A DNA stretch of 64,000 nucleotides from Marinobacter sp. MDS2 (lineage in GTDB: Bacteria > Pseudomonadota > Gammaproteobacteria > Pseudomonadales > Oleiphilaceae), in the NCBI RefSeq assembly GCF_030718085.1, contig NZ_JAVAJF010000001.1, forward strand, positions 124,001-188,000, given 5' to 3'. The first letter of the stretch is position 1; every line of letters starts with the position of its first letter. Of the stretch, positions 53,513-64,000 are shown piece by piece. A program made the translations under genes and the position numbers. The notes under the pieces are model-generated. The model was given only the letters and a program-made list of their open reading frames with translations. It ran no database searches and was not told the origin of the DNA.

Positions 53513-54535
53513 ATGATAAAACTCTCTCCCATTCAACAACGCCGGCTGCGCAATTTTCGCAATAATCGCCGCGGGTACTGGTCGCTCTGGCTGTTTCTGC
53601 TGATTTTCGGCATCAGCCTCGGTGCCGAGTTGATCGCTAACGACAAACCGCTGGTTGTTTCCTACCAAGGCGAATTATATTTCCCGGTCGTTCAGACCAT
53701 TCCCGAGGAAACCTTCGGTGGCTTCCTGCCCACCGAAACCGACTACCGGGACAGTTTTATTGCGGGCGAAATCAACGCCAATGGGTGGATGATCTGGCCT
53801 CCGATACCGTTCAGCTACAACACAATCAACTACGACCTGGACGTGCCCTCACCCGCCCCACCCAGCTCCGTTAACTGGCTCGGCACTGACGATCAGGGCC
53901 GCGATGTAGCTGCCAGAGTGATCTACGGCTTCCGGATTTCCGTGGTGTTCGGGCTGACACTGACCTTCATCAGCTGCCTTATTGGCGTTGCGGTAGGTGC
54001 CATTCAGGGCTACTACGGCGGCAAGATTGACCTGCTCGGCCAGCGGTTCCTGGAGATTTGGTCCGGGCTGCCCATGCTCTACCTACTGATCATTCTGTCA
54101 GCCATTGTTCAACCAAATTTCTGGTGGCTTCTTGGCATCATGTTACTGTTTAGCTGGATGGGGCTTGTAGACGTCGTTCGGGCTGAATTCCTCAGAGCCC
54201 GAAACTTTGAATACGTGCGCGCCGCACGAGCCTTGGGGCTGGAGAACCGGCATATCATGTTCCGGCACGTACTGCCGAATGCCATGGTGGCAACCCTTAC
54301 CTTCCTGCCCTTTATTCTCGCGGGGGCCATTACCAGCCTCACCTCGCTTGACTTTCTGGGGTTCGGCTTGCCTTCGGGCTCGCCCTCCCTGGGCGAATTG
54401 ATTGCGCAGGGCAAAGCCAATTTGCATGCGCCCTGGTTGGGCATTTCAGCGTTTGTTTCCTTGTCACTCATGCTGACGTTACTGGTCTTTACCGGAGAAG
54501 CCGTGCGTGATGCATTTGACCCGAGAAAGAATTGA
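53513..54535 (+). CDS. yejE: Peptide ABC transporter permease YejE
   Basis: Permease of 340 residues, OppC family, with a short cytoplasmic N-terminus (PIQQRRLRNFRNNRRGYWSLW) and a large periplasmic loop (about 42-135) before the core. The motif LGTDDQGRDVAARVIYGFR precedes the third helix, and the EAA loop is YVRAARALGLENRHIMFRH. It ends 1 base before yejF. Confidence 0.92.
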   Translation: MIKLSPIQQRRLRNFRNNRRGYWSLWLFLLIFGISLGAELIANDKPLVVSYQGELYFPVVQTIPEETFGGFLPTETDYRDSFIAGEINANGWMIWPPIPFSYNTINYDLDVPSPAPPSSVNWLGTDDQGRDVAARVIYGFRISVVFGLTLTFISCLIGVAVGAIQGYYGGKIDLLGQRFLEIWSGLPMLYLLIILSAIVQPNFWWLLGIMLLFSWMGLVDVVRAEFLRARNFEYVRAARALGLENRHIMFRHVLPNAMVATLTFLPFILAGAITSLTSLDFLGFGLPSGSPSLGELIAQGKANLHAPWLGISAFVSLSLMLTLLVFTGEAVRDAFDPRKN

Positions 54536-54536
54536 T

Positions 54537-56135
54537 ATGAGCGACTTGTTAAACATCTCGGATCTATCCATCCAATTCGACAACGGTCCTCTCGCCGTAA
54601 ACAGCCTTTCACTATCGATACGGCCGGGCGAAACACTTGCTCTGGTGGGTGAAAGTGGCTCCGGAAAATCAGTCTCGGCGCTCTCGGTACTTCGCCTGCT
54701 GGATGAACGCCATGTGAGTTACCCTTCCGGTGAAATTCTGTTTAAGGGCACCAATGTTCTTGAAGCCCCCGAGAAGGTCATGAAAACCATTCGTGGCCGG
54801 AAAATCAGTATGATTTTTCAGGAGCCAATGACATCCCTCAACCCTTTGCACACGGTTGAGAAACAGATTTCACAAACCCTACAGATTCACTTGGGCATGC
54901 GCGGTCCGCAGGCACGAACACGCTGTATTGAATTGCTGGCGCTGGTGGGCATCCCCAATCCGGAGCAGCGCCTGGCGAGCTATCCGCATCAGCTATCCGG
55001 CGGCCAAAAACAACGAGTGATGATCGCCATGGCGCTCGCCAACGAGCCAGAACTGCTGATCGCCGACGAACCGACTACTGCGCTGGATGTGACGGTTCAA
55101 AAGCAGGTTCTGGAACTGCTCCAATCCCTTCAGGAAAAGCTCGGTATGGCTATGCTGCTGATCACTCACGATCTCAGTCTTGTCAGGCGCTATGCCGACC
55201 GGGTCCTGGTGATGGAGAAAGGCATCAAGGTTGAAGAAGCGGAAACCGACCGCTTGTTCGCTGCGCCGAAGCATCCCTATACGCGCACGCTGATTGACGC
55301 TGAGCCTCCGGAACAACCTTTGGCCCCACGGGCAGATGCGAAGGATTTGTTAGAAGTTTCAGAACTGAATGTCGCCTTCACGCTCAAGAAAAATCTCTTA
55401 GGCAAAGTCACCCAAAGTTTTCATGCGGTGAAAGACGTCAGCCTGCAACTGGGCCAGGGTGAAACCTTGGGCATTGTTGGCGAGAGCGGCAGTGGTAAAA
55501 CCACCATCGGCCACGCTCTGCTGAAACTAACGGGCAGCACAGGCTCAATCCGCCTCGACGGCACCGAATTAGCCCCCCTGTCTCAAAAACAGTTTCGGCC
55601 CTGGCGCCGCCGCATACAGATTGTGTTCCAGGATCCTTTTGGCAGTTTGAGCCCTCGCATGTCGGTGGCTGAAATCATCAAAGAAGGGCTTCTTATTCAC
55701 GCCTCTTCAGAACCCGATCGACACGATGACCGGGTTATACAGGCATTGAAGGATGTCGGGCTCGATCCTGCGGCGCGCCATCGCTATCCTCACGAATTTT
55801 CCGGAGGCCAGCGCCAGCGCATTGCGATAGCCCGGGCCCTGGTATTGCAGCCCGAAGTCATCATTCTTGACGAGCCCACCTCTGCGCTAGACCGCACGGT
55901 TCAAAAGCAAGTAATTGAGTTGCTGCAAGAACTACAGGCTCAGTATGGGCTAAGCTATATTTTTATAAGCCACGATCTGAATGTCGTCCGTGCACTAAGC
56001 CACAAACTGCTGGTGTTACAACACGGCGAGATTGTTGAATACGGAGATGCAGAAACCATCTTCCGTGAGCCCAAAGAAAACTATACCAAGGAGCTGCTGA
56101 ACGCAGCGTTTTTCTATAGCACTACGACCAATTGA
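54537..56135 (+). CDS. yejF: Peptide ABC transporter ATPase YejF (two ATPase domains)
   Basis: A fused double ATPase of 532 residues. Domain one: Walker A GESGSGKSV (about 41-49), signature LSGGQKQRV, Walker B LLIADE. Domain two: Walker A GESGSGKTT (about 316-324), signature FSGGQRQRI, Walker B VIILDE. Each also has an H-loop His (ITHD and ISHD). Both sites look canonical. ATG at 54537 is one base after the yejE stop; an upstream in-frame ATG lies in yejE. A short gap then leads to fabI. Confidence 0.93.
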   Translation: MSDLLNISDLSIQFDNGPLAVNSLSLSIRPGETLALVGESGSGKSVSALSVLRLLDERHVSYPSGEILFKGTNVLEAPEKVMKTIRGRKISMIFQEPMTSLNPLHTVEKQISQTLQIHLGMRGPQARTRCIELLALVGIPNPEQRLASYPHQLSGGQKQRVMIAMALANEPELLIADEPTTALDVTVQKQVLELLQSLQEKLGMAMLLITHDLSLVRRYADRVLVMEKGIKVEEAETDRLFAAPKHPYTRTLIDAEPPEQPLAPRADAKDLLEVSELNVAFTLKKNLLGKVTQSFHAVKDVSLQLGQGETLGIVGESGSGKTTIGHALLKLTGSTGSIRLDGTELAPLSQKQFRPWRRRIQIVFQDPFGSLSPRMSVAEIIKEGLLIHASSEPDRHDDRVIQALKDVGLDPAARHRYPHEFSGGQRQRIAIARALVLQPEVIILDEPTSALDRTVQKQVIELLQELQAQYGLSYIFISHDLNVVRALSHKLLVLQHGEIVEYGDAETIFREPKENYTKELLNAAFFYSTTTN

Positions 56136-56202
56136 CATTAGCCCCTTTGACTCGGGTCGGGGATAATGCGCCAAAATCAAGGAACATAGGGAGTCGATAC
56201 CC

Positions 56203-56988
56203 ATGGGTATTCTCAGTGGTAAGAAAGCACTGATTGTTGGTGTGGCCAGTAAACATTCCATCGCTTACGGCATTGCCGAAGCCTTCGCCCGTGAAGGCGC
56301 AGAACTGGCGTTCACGTATCAGAACGAAAAGCTTCAGTCTCGTGTGGAGAAATTTGCCGAGCAGTGGGGAAGCAAGATCACTATCCCCTGCGATGTTGCC
56401 AGCGATGAAGAAATCGAAAACGTGTTCACCGAGTTGGGCAAACACTGGGACAACATCGATATCATCATCCACGCCGTTGGTTTCGCGCCCGGTCATGAGC
56501 TGGATGGTAATTACGTTGATGTAACCACCCGTGACGGGTTCCGCATCGCCCATGACATCAGCTCTTACAGCTTTGTTGCCTTGGCAAAAGGCGCCCGGAA
56601 GATGATGCACGAAGGCAGCAGCCTGCTGACCCTCAGCTACCTGGGTGCCGAAAAGGTTCTTCAGAACTACAACGTTATGGGCCTCGCCAAAGCGTCTCTG
56701 GAGGCCAATGTTCGTTACATGGCCGCGAGCCTCGGTAAAGACGGCATTCGCGTGAACGGTATTTCAGCCGGCCCGATCAAGACCCTGGCAGCGTCCGGCA
56801 TCAAGAGCTTCCGCCGCATGCTGGCAGAGAACGCCAAGCGTGCACCACTGCGCCGCAATGTGACCACCGAAGAAGTGGGCAATGCCGCTGCGTTCATGTG
56901 TTCGAACCTGGCATCCGGCATCACAGGTGAGATTTTGTACGTTGACGGTGGTTTCAATATCACCGGCATGGGCGAACTGGAAGACTGA
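56203..56988 (+). CDS. fabI: Enoyl-[acyl-carrier-protein] reductase (NADH), FabI
   Basis: Last reductive step of each fatty-acid elongation cycle; the target of triclosan. The 261-residue SDR-type protein has [14 protein letters not shown] (cofactor loop), [31 protein letters not shown] with the Tyr-X6-Lys active pair, and the [11 protein letters not shown] substrate loop. Followed by a strong terminator. Its place after yejF matches P. aeruginosa (PA1807-PA1806 from memory). Confidence 0.96.
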   Translation: MGILSGKKALIVGVASKHSIAYGIAEAFAREGAELAFTYQNEKLQSRVEKFAEQWGSKITIPCDVASDEEIENVFTELGKHWDNIDIIIHAVGFAPGHELDGNYVDVTTRDGFRIAHDISSYSFVALAKGARKMMHEGSSLLTLSYLGAEKVLQNYNVMGLAKASLEANVRYMAASLGKDGIRVNGISAGPIKTLAASGIKSFRRMLAENAKRAPLRRNVTTEEVGNAAAFMCSNLASGITGEILYVDGGFNITGMGELED

Positions 56989-57013
56989 GGTCGGTAACAG
57001 GTTAGCCCTCTCA

Positions 57014-57041
57014 CAAAGCCGGCATGCTGTGCCGGCTTTGT
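57014..57041. terminator. Terminator between fabI and the PilZ gene
   Basis: Perfect 11-bp stem CAAAGCCGGCA/TGCCGGCTTTG with a 5-base loop; it lies directly at the ends of both converging genes. Confidence 0.75.
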
Positions 57042-57458
57042 CTATTCTGAACCAGTAAACGCATCGGCAACGGCTTCAAGCCAGCTCAGATAATCGGTTT
57101 CATCGGAATCGAACACCCTCAAGCCGCTCAAGTACCGGCTACCCTCTTCTTTGCTCCACACCACTTCAACCATCAGCCTTAACGATTCCGCGCGCCCAGA
57201 CAGATGGATCTCGGCAGTTAGCAACGAACCTACCCGTAAGGTCTCGGTGGTCACCAGACTCATGCCACTGGCAGAAAGATCCCGAACTTCGCAGGTGCGA
57301 ACCGAGCCCTCCACCAACTCACCACCAAACTCAGCAGGCTCTGCTGATTCAACCTGCAGCCGAGCTGTTGCCCGTGCCGACAAGCGATAATCTCCGCGCT
57401 TGTCGGTCTCATCCGGGACTGAGGATTCCTGACCAAATCGGTAATCTTTGTCCATCAT
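57042..57458 (-). CDS. PilZ-domain protein
   Basis: A 138-residue single-domain protein that should bind cyclic di-GMP. The PilZ motifs are RGDYR (about 21-25, RxxxR type) and RDLSASGMSL (DxSxxG). Two ATGs, at 57458 and 57455, follow AAGGGG; either may be used, and the longer open frame upstream overlaps the preceding gene without a ribosome site. It begins 7 bases after the DUF1631 gene, so both are probably one operon; effector unknown. Confidence 0.85.
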   Translation of the reverse strand: MMDKDYRFGQESSVPDETDKRGDYRLSARATARLQVESAEPAEFGGELVEGSVRTCEVRDLSASGMSLVTTETLRVGSLLTAEIHLSGRAESLRLMVEVVWSKEEGSRYLSGLRVFDSDETDYLSWLEAVADAFTGSE

Positions 57459-57465
57459 AATCCCC

Positions 57466-59292
57466 TTAACCCCGGCTGCCGCGAATTCGGCCAACGACAC
57501 GACTGAGCGTATCATCAAAGGCCGCCCCGCCACCAAGAATCTTGATCCTGCCACCGACGATACCCGCTACCAATTCCTCCCGCATTAACTGGTGCCGGTT
57601 AAGCCCTAAGCGATCGACAAAGACGAATTTTCCGGTAGCCGCAATTTTTACGGCTAATTTCAACCGCAATGGCGCGTCTTTCGCCTGTTCAGACTCGAGC
57701 ACGATCCAACCTTCAAGCTCGAGTTGATCAATCTGTCGAGCGGCTTCGGCTTCAGCCTCACGCACCAACCTGCCCAATTCCAGTTTTTCATCGGCAATCC
57801 GTTGCTGCTCGGCCTCGGCCCGTTGTCGTTCTAACATGGCTTCATGGGCCGCTTGTCGCTGTGCAGCCAAACGCTGCGCTTCTTCTTTCTCGCGACGCAC
57901 TGCTTCTGCTCTTGCACGAACTTCAAGGGCGGCCTGTTCTCGTTGCCGCTGTTGCTTCTGGCAGACCTTCACCAACAGCCGCAAGGTTTCGTCCAACACC
58001 TCTCCAAACGGTTTCAAATCGGGTAAAAGTCGCAACGTCTGAGCGTCCAGTTCAGCCTGGAATTCAGTCCAATCCTGTAACCTCAGTTTTACACCGGCAC
58101 CGTTCGTCCACACAATCTCGTGGCTGTCCGGCAACAAAGCAAAGAAAAAACGCCGCTGCTCATCGACACCCTCGCCTTTCACAAACCAGCGCTCTAGATA
58201 GGGTTCAAAATCACTGTCGTTCAGGGCGGCTCGATCAATCCAACCGGCCTCATACACGAAATCGCCGCTTACCGGCAACGCCGGCTCCAGATCGGTAATC
58301 TGACCTTTAATCCGGTCAACAATAACGGCGTTGATCGCCTCAATTTTTGCCACGGGTATGTCTTGCCCCATGGCCCGGCGCCAGACATCGTGAACGAGAT
58401 CCCCAAGCTGCTCTCCAACTCGATACAGCTTGCCTCGATCTTTATCAGACAATGCGGGATCACCAGCCCACACCAACCATTCCAGAATTTTATTCGCGTG
58501 CCGATACAACTCGCTTTGTTCGCCGTCGGCCAACACGCTTTGTTTGAGCACCGCCATCCAATCGTTCAGCACGAAGCCCGAAATAAAGATTGGCAATTGG
58601 CGCCCTTTCAGCGCGCGGCCCACCAACGCTTTCGATACTTGCTCGGCGTGGCGCTGCCGTGACAGCCCCAACTCGGTTTCATACAGCCGATGCCGAAGCC
58701 TATCGACCTGTCCCAGTCTCTTCTTGCTGTCCTCAAGCCATTGCTGACAATAAACGTTTACCGGCTCTGTGGAACCCTGCTCAAAACTTGCGGCCACGGC
58801 AACCACCAGGCTATCAAGCAAATCCAGCAGGGCGCGAGACGACCGTCCGCCGGTATCACTCCAACCCCGCCACTCCTGCAAATGGTCCAACCAATCCAGC
58901 ACCACCTGCGGAAAGGCTTTGCCACCGTCTTCTCCCAGACGCCATGCACACCAGAACCTAAGCCGAGCGACGCGACTGACCAACGACGCGTGCAGCCCAC
59001 TGGTATTCAGAAAAACATCCATAATACGGTCGGCTAGATAGGCAGCATTGACCTGCCGAACACTCCAGCCAATCTGCACAGACCTTAAAACATGGGTAAC
59101 CCGCTCATCCCGCTGTTCAGACCAGCAGGATAAAAGCAAAGGCCCCCAATCCGGTATGGCATCGGGCGTAGAGTTACCGGTGGGATATGGCAGGTCCGGA
59201 ACACGAATGCCGGTGAGAACCTGATTAATTCGGACAGCAACCTCTTTACGGGAAATTGGCGCTGCCTCTGGCTGCTTTGCCTTAGGGGACAT
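57466..59292 (-). CDS. DUF1631-related protein
   Basis: A 608-residue cytoplasmic, mostly helical protein. The C-terminus (about 525-600, GWIVLESEQ, LRLKLAVKIAATGKFVFVDRLG) matches the end of DUF1631 proteins. A highly charged Ala/Glu/Arg/Gln coiled coil (about 455-530) precedes it. It is shorter than the DUF1631 proteins I recall (700 or more). The middle shows no enzyme motif. It is cotranscribed with the PilZ gene, which suggests a c-di-GMP-linked role. Confidence 0.7.
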   Translation of the reverse strand: MSPKAKQPEAAPISRKEVAVRINQVLTGIRVPDLPYPTGNSTPDAIPDWGPLLLSCWSEQRDERVTHVLRSVQIGWSVRQVNAAYLADRIMDVFLNTSGLHASLVSRVARLRFWCAWRLGEDGGKAFPQVVLDWLDHLQEWRGWSDTGGRSSRALLDLLDSLVVAVAASFEQGSTEPVNVYCQQWLEDSKKRLGQVDRLRHRLYETELGLSRQRHAEQVSKALVGRALKGRQLPIFISGFVLNDWMAVLKQSVLADGEQSELYRHANKILEWLVWAGDPALSDKDRGKLYRVGEQLGDLVHDVWRRAMGQDIPVAKIEAINAVIVDRIKGQITDLEPALPVSGDFVYEAGWIDRAALNDSDFEPYLERWFVKGEGVDEQRRFFFALLPDSHEIVWTNGAGVKLRLQDWTEFQAELDAQTLRLLPDLKPFGEVLDETLRLLVKVCQKQQRQREQAALEVRARAEAVRREKEEAQRLAAQRQAAHEAMLERQRAEAEQQRIADEKLELGRLVREAEAEAARQIDQLELEGWIVLESEQAKDAPLRLKLAVKIAATGKFVFVDRLGLNRHQLMREELVAGIVGGRIKILGGGAAFDDTLSRVVGRIRGSRG

Positions 59293-59470
59293 CCGGTGCC
59301 TGTTGTCTGGAATCGTTGAAATGGACCTTCAAATAACGCAGTATAACCAACTCGCCGGGGTTTGCTGCAACCGTGTACCGGCGCCATTCGTGTTTATCTT
59401 CAATCACCGGGCAAAGTGACACGGCGTTGTTTCGGTGACGTAACGATTTGAGTCGGGGAACTACAACAAG

Positions 59471-60544
59471 ATGTCGGGCAAGAAACTGGAAAACCTGAAC
59501 GTGGCCAGCCAGGAACAACTGATCACTCCTGAAGCCTTGAAAGACGAACTGCCATTATCGGACAAGGCGGCAAATACCGTCGCGTCAGGCCGTCAGGCTA
59601 TTTACGACATCATGGACGGCAAGGATAAGCGTCTGTTTATCGTTGTCGGCCCCTGCTCCATCCACGATCCCGAAGCAGCAAGAGATTACGCCAGCAGGCT
59701 AAAAAAACTGGCCGATGAAGTCAGTGACACTCTGCTTATCGTGATGCGCGTTTACTTCGAAAAACCCCGGACTACCGTCGGCTGGAAAGGACTGATCAAC
59801 GATCCACACCTGAACGATACGTTCGACATAGAACAAGGCTTGCATATCGGTCGTCGCCTGTTGCTGGACATCAATGAAATGGGCCTGCCGGTCGCCACCG
59901 AAGCGCTTGATCCGATCTCTCCCCAGTACTTGCAGGATACCATTGCCTGGTCGGCGATTGGTGCACGCACCACCGAATCCCAGACACACCGCGAAATGAG
60001 CAGCGGTCTGTCGATGGCCATTGGCTTTAAAAACGGCACAGACGGCAACCTGGACGTAGCGGTAAATGCGATGAACTCTGTATCGCACCCTCACAGTTTT
60101 TTGGGAATTGACCAGCAAGGTCGAGGCGCCATTATCCGCACCAAAGGTAACAACTATGGCCACGTTGTTCTGCGCGGCGGCGGAGGTAAGCCAAACTACG
60201 ATTCTGTCAACGTTGCTCTGTGTGAGCGAGCGCTGGAAAAAGCAAAACTGCGCCAATCCATTATGGTCGATTGCAGCCACGCCAACTCCAACAAAGATCC
60301 CGGCATTCAGCCTCTGGTCATGCAGGATGTTACCCGTCAAATCATTGAAGGTAATGAATCGATTCAGAGTTTGATGGTTGAAAGCAACATCAACTGGGGC
60401 AACCAGTCGATCCCTGACAATCTAGACGACCTGAAATACGGCGTATCTATTACCGACGCGTGTATTGATTGGGAAACAACGGAAAAGGCGATTCGTGAAA
60501 TGCGCGAAAAGCTGAAGGATGTGCTGCCGAAACGCGGCGCATAA
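59471..60544 (+). CDS. 3-deoxy-7-phosphoheptulonate (DAHP) synthase, class I (AroF/AroG type)
   Basis: First step of aromatic amino acid synthesis: condenses phosphoenolpyruvate with erythrose-4-phosphate. The 357 residues contain the metal and substrate motifs VVGPCSIHDP, MRVYFEKPRTTVGWKGLINDP, GARTTESQTHRE, VVLRGGGGKPNY and DCSHANSNKDP. I cannot say which of the Phe-, Tyr- or Trp-sensitive forms it is, hence no symbol. It stands alone with a terminator, near the divergent DUF1631 gene. Confidence 0.95.
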   Translation: MSGKKLENLNVASQEQLITPEALKDELPLSDKAANTVASGRQAIYDIMDGKDKRLFIVVGPCSIHDPEAARDYASRLKKLADEVSDTLLIVMRVYFEKPRTTVGWKGLINDPHLNDTFDIEQGLHIGRRLLLDINEMGLPVATEALDPISPQYLQDTIAWSAIGARTTESQTHREMSSGLSMAIGFKNGTDGNLDVAVNAMNSVSHPHSFLGIDQQGRGAIIRTKGNNYGHVVLRGGGGKPNYDSVNVALCERALEKAKLRQSIMVDCSHANSNKDPGIQPLVMQDVTRQIIEGNESIQSLMVESNINWGNQSIPDNLDDLKYGVSITDACIDWETTEKAIREMREKLKDVLPKRGA

Positions 60545-60549
60545 AATAG

Positions 60550-60590
60550 ATAAGGCCCGGAGCCTGTTCAGCGCCGGGCCTTATTTTTTG
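60550..60590 (+). terminator. Terminator of the DAHP synthase gene
   Basis: Eleven-bp stem ATAAGGCCCGG/CCGGGCCTTAT with a 13-base loop, followed by TTTTTTG. Shared with the convergent cobA end. Confidence 0.8.
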
Positions 60591-60603
60591 ATCAATCGCA
60601 CTC

Positions 60604-62735
<2,132 letters not shown>

Positions 62736-62836
62736 TTATCCAGTTAACGAATGGGTGAATAGGCGAACATTATACCCGCCATGAGTTTGCTGGCCAGCAT
62801 TGACCTGAGCCGCAAAGTAAAACCCGACAGAACCAA

Positions 62837-64000
62837 TCAATAGCGCTTAACAGTGCTTTGTTGGTCGAGAGCGTCCAGACGTTGACGCTTTTCGGCAAGC
62901 TTGATTTCCAGGCCACGCATGACAGGCTCATAGTAGCGGCGCTGATGAATGGCTTCCGGTAGATAGTTCTCGCCTGCCGCATAGGCATCGGGCTCATCGT
63001 GAGCATAACGGTACTCTTCGCCGTGGCCCATGCTTTTAAGCAGCTTGGTGGGTGCATTGCGCAAATGCACAGGCACATCGTAGTCAGGATCGCTCTTGAT
63101 ATCGGCCATGCATCGGTTGAACGCGGCATAGACCGCGTTACTTTTAGGCGCCATGGCCAAATAGGTCGCCGCTTGGGCCAGAGCCAACTCCCCTTCCGGC
63201 GAACCTAAGCGCTCCTGCGCATCCCAAGCCTGCATGGCAATCTGCAGCGCTCGCGGGTCGGCATTCCCTATGTCTTCACTGGCAATTCTGACAAGCCTTC
63301 GTGCAACGTACAGTGGATCACAGCCGCCATCGAGCATTCTGCATAGCCAGTAAAGTGCACCGTCTGAGCTGGAACCCCGAATCGACTTATGCAGCGCCGA
63401 AATCTGGTCGTAGAAAACATCACCGCCCTTATCAAATCTGCGCAGGCTCGTTTGCAGGACTTGTTCCAGCGTTGACGGAAGTACGCGATTATTTCCCTGC
63501 TCGTCTGGTTCTGCCAAATCCGCTGCTACTTCGAGGATATTCAGCGCACGACGTGCGTCCCCGCCGGAGGCTGAAGCCATAGTATCCAGTACCGAAGGGT
63601 CAACTTTTAACGATCCTGCAAAACCCTCGTCACTCGAAAGCGCGCGGTTAAGCAGGGTCAGAATATCATCAGATTCGAGATTTTTGAGTACATAAACCCG
63701 GGTACGGGACAGCAGAGCGCTGTTGAGTTCGAAAGAAGGATTTTCAGTGGTGGCTCCCACAAAGATGAAAGTGCCATCTTCGATGTGGGGCAGGAAAGCA
63801 TCCTGCTGGCTTTTGTTGAACCGGTGAACTTCATCAACGAACAGCAAGGTGTCACGGCCTTGGGCCTGCTTGCGGTGTTTAGCACGATCCACCACTTCGC
63901 GGATTTCCTTTACACCGCTGAGCACCGCCGACAGAGTTTCAAACGTTAGCTCGCCTACGTTAGCAAGTAATTGCGCAAAGGTGGTCTTGCCAACCCCGGG
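62837..64000 (-). CDS. rarA: Replication-associated recombination protein A (partial, N-terminus beyond window)
   Basis: AAA+ ATPase acting at stalled forks, also called MgsA. The frame runs through the right edge: the last visible codons give PGVGKTTFA, the Walker A motif, so about 50 N-terminal residues are outside. Walker B and sensor blocks are [37 protein letters not shown] and [14 protein letters not shown]; the C-terminal part includes [21 protein letters not shown]. Downstream are serS and cobA in P. aeruginosa-like order. Confidence 0.95.
   Translation of the reverse strand, partial: PGVGKTTFAQLLANVGELTFETLSAVLSGVKEIREVVDRAKHRKQAQGRDTLLFVDEVHRFNKSQQDAFLPHIEDGTFIFVGATTENPSFELNSALLSRTRVYVLKNLESDDILTLLNRALSSDEGFAGSLKVDPSVLDTMASASGGDARRALNILEVAADLAEPDEQGNNRVLPSTLEQVLQTSLRRFDKGGDVFYDQISALHKSIRGSSSDGALYWLCRMLDGGCDPLYVARRLVRIASEDIGNADPRALQIAMQAWDAQERLGSPEGELALAQAATYLAMAPKSNAVYAAFNRCMADIKSDPDYDVPVHLRNAPTKLLKSMGHGEEYRYAHDEPDAYAAGENYLPEAIHQRRYYEPVMRGLEIKLAEKRQRLDALDQQSTVKRY

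Overview
The window is a chromosomal segment of a gammaproteobacterium, about 55% G+C by eye, densely packed, with no insertion sequence, prophage, integron or CRISPR array that I can see. Protein families and gene order point to a marine relative of Pseudomonas, most likely Marinobacter or a close neighbour (inference, no database search). Three blocks keep an order I recall from Pseudomonas aeruginosa: mltD-gloB-methyltransferase-rnhA-dnaQ, yejABEF (npp)-fabI, and cobA/cysG-serS-rarA.

Layout. 1-5.7 kb: mostly leftward housekeeping and signalling genes (slyD, a DUF1285 protein, a radical SAM protein with CX4CX2C spacing, sixA, gpsA, and a STAS/PP2C partner-switch pair). 5.8-7.3 kb: an HD phosphohydrolase. 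7.3-15.2 kb: a divergent locus with a renalase-like flavoprotein facing an eight-gene, translationally coupled operon (desaturase, SnoaL-like, SDR, flavin amine oxidase, DUF1365, Cfa-type methyltransferase, DUF2878, secreted protein) that very probably modifies membrane fatty acids. 15.3-20.3 kb: xthA, a TetR regulator facing a phasin, a two-part YeeE/YedE transporter with a DUF442 protein, hemH, and a small CxxC protein.

20.4-30.7 kb is a complete glycerol regulon: glpK, an ABC importer glpSTPQ with a DUF2160 protein and glpV on the minus strand, and glpR and glpD on the plus strand. No glpF is present in the locus; uptake is by the ABC system. The two ATPases carry complementary defects that should leave one canonical ATP site. 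30.8-35.5 kb: tRNA-Ser(UGA), a YccA/BI-1 protein, tusDCB plus a TusE/DsrC protein with both redox cysteines, a DUF445 protein and nfuA. 35.7-43.8 kb: metH, DUF2970, a 34-residue membrane protein, cysI-DUF934, sohB and an SCP2 protein.

43.9-64 kb: fimL, dnaQ, rnhA, a methyltransferase, gloB, mltD, the yejABEF peptide importer, fabI, a PilZ/DUF1631 pair, a DAHP synthase, cobA, serS, and rarA cut by the window edge.

Functional themes are sulfur handling (tusDCBE, cysI, DUF442 and YeeE proteins, nfuA, cobA for siroheme), glycerol and phospholipid metabolism (glp regulon, gpsA, fabI, lipid-modification operon), and surface motility or signalling (fimL, PilZ, RssB/RssC-like pair). The best candidates for less-described biology are the lipid-modification operon with its possible ECF-type promoter, the asymmetric GlpS/GlpT ATPases, the 34-residue membrane protein, and the orphan terminator that may end a small RNA near 17.4 kb.
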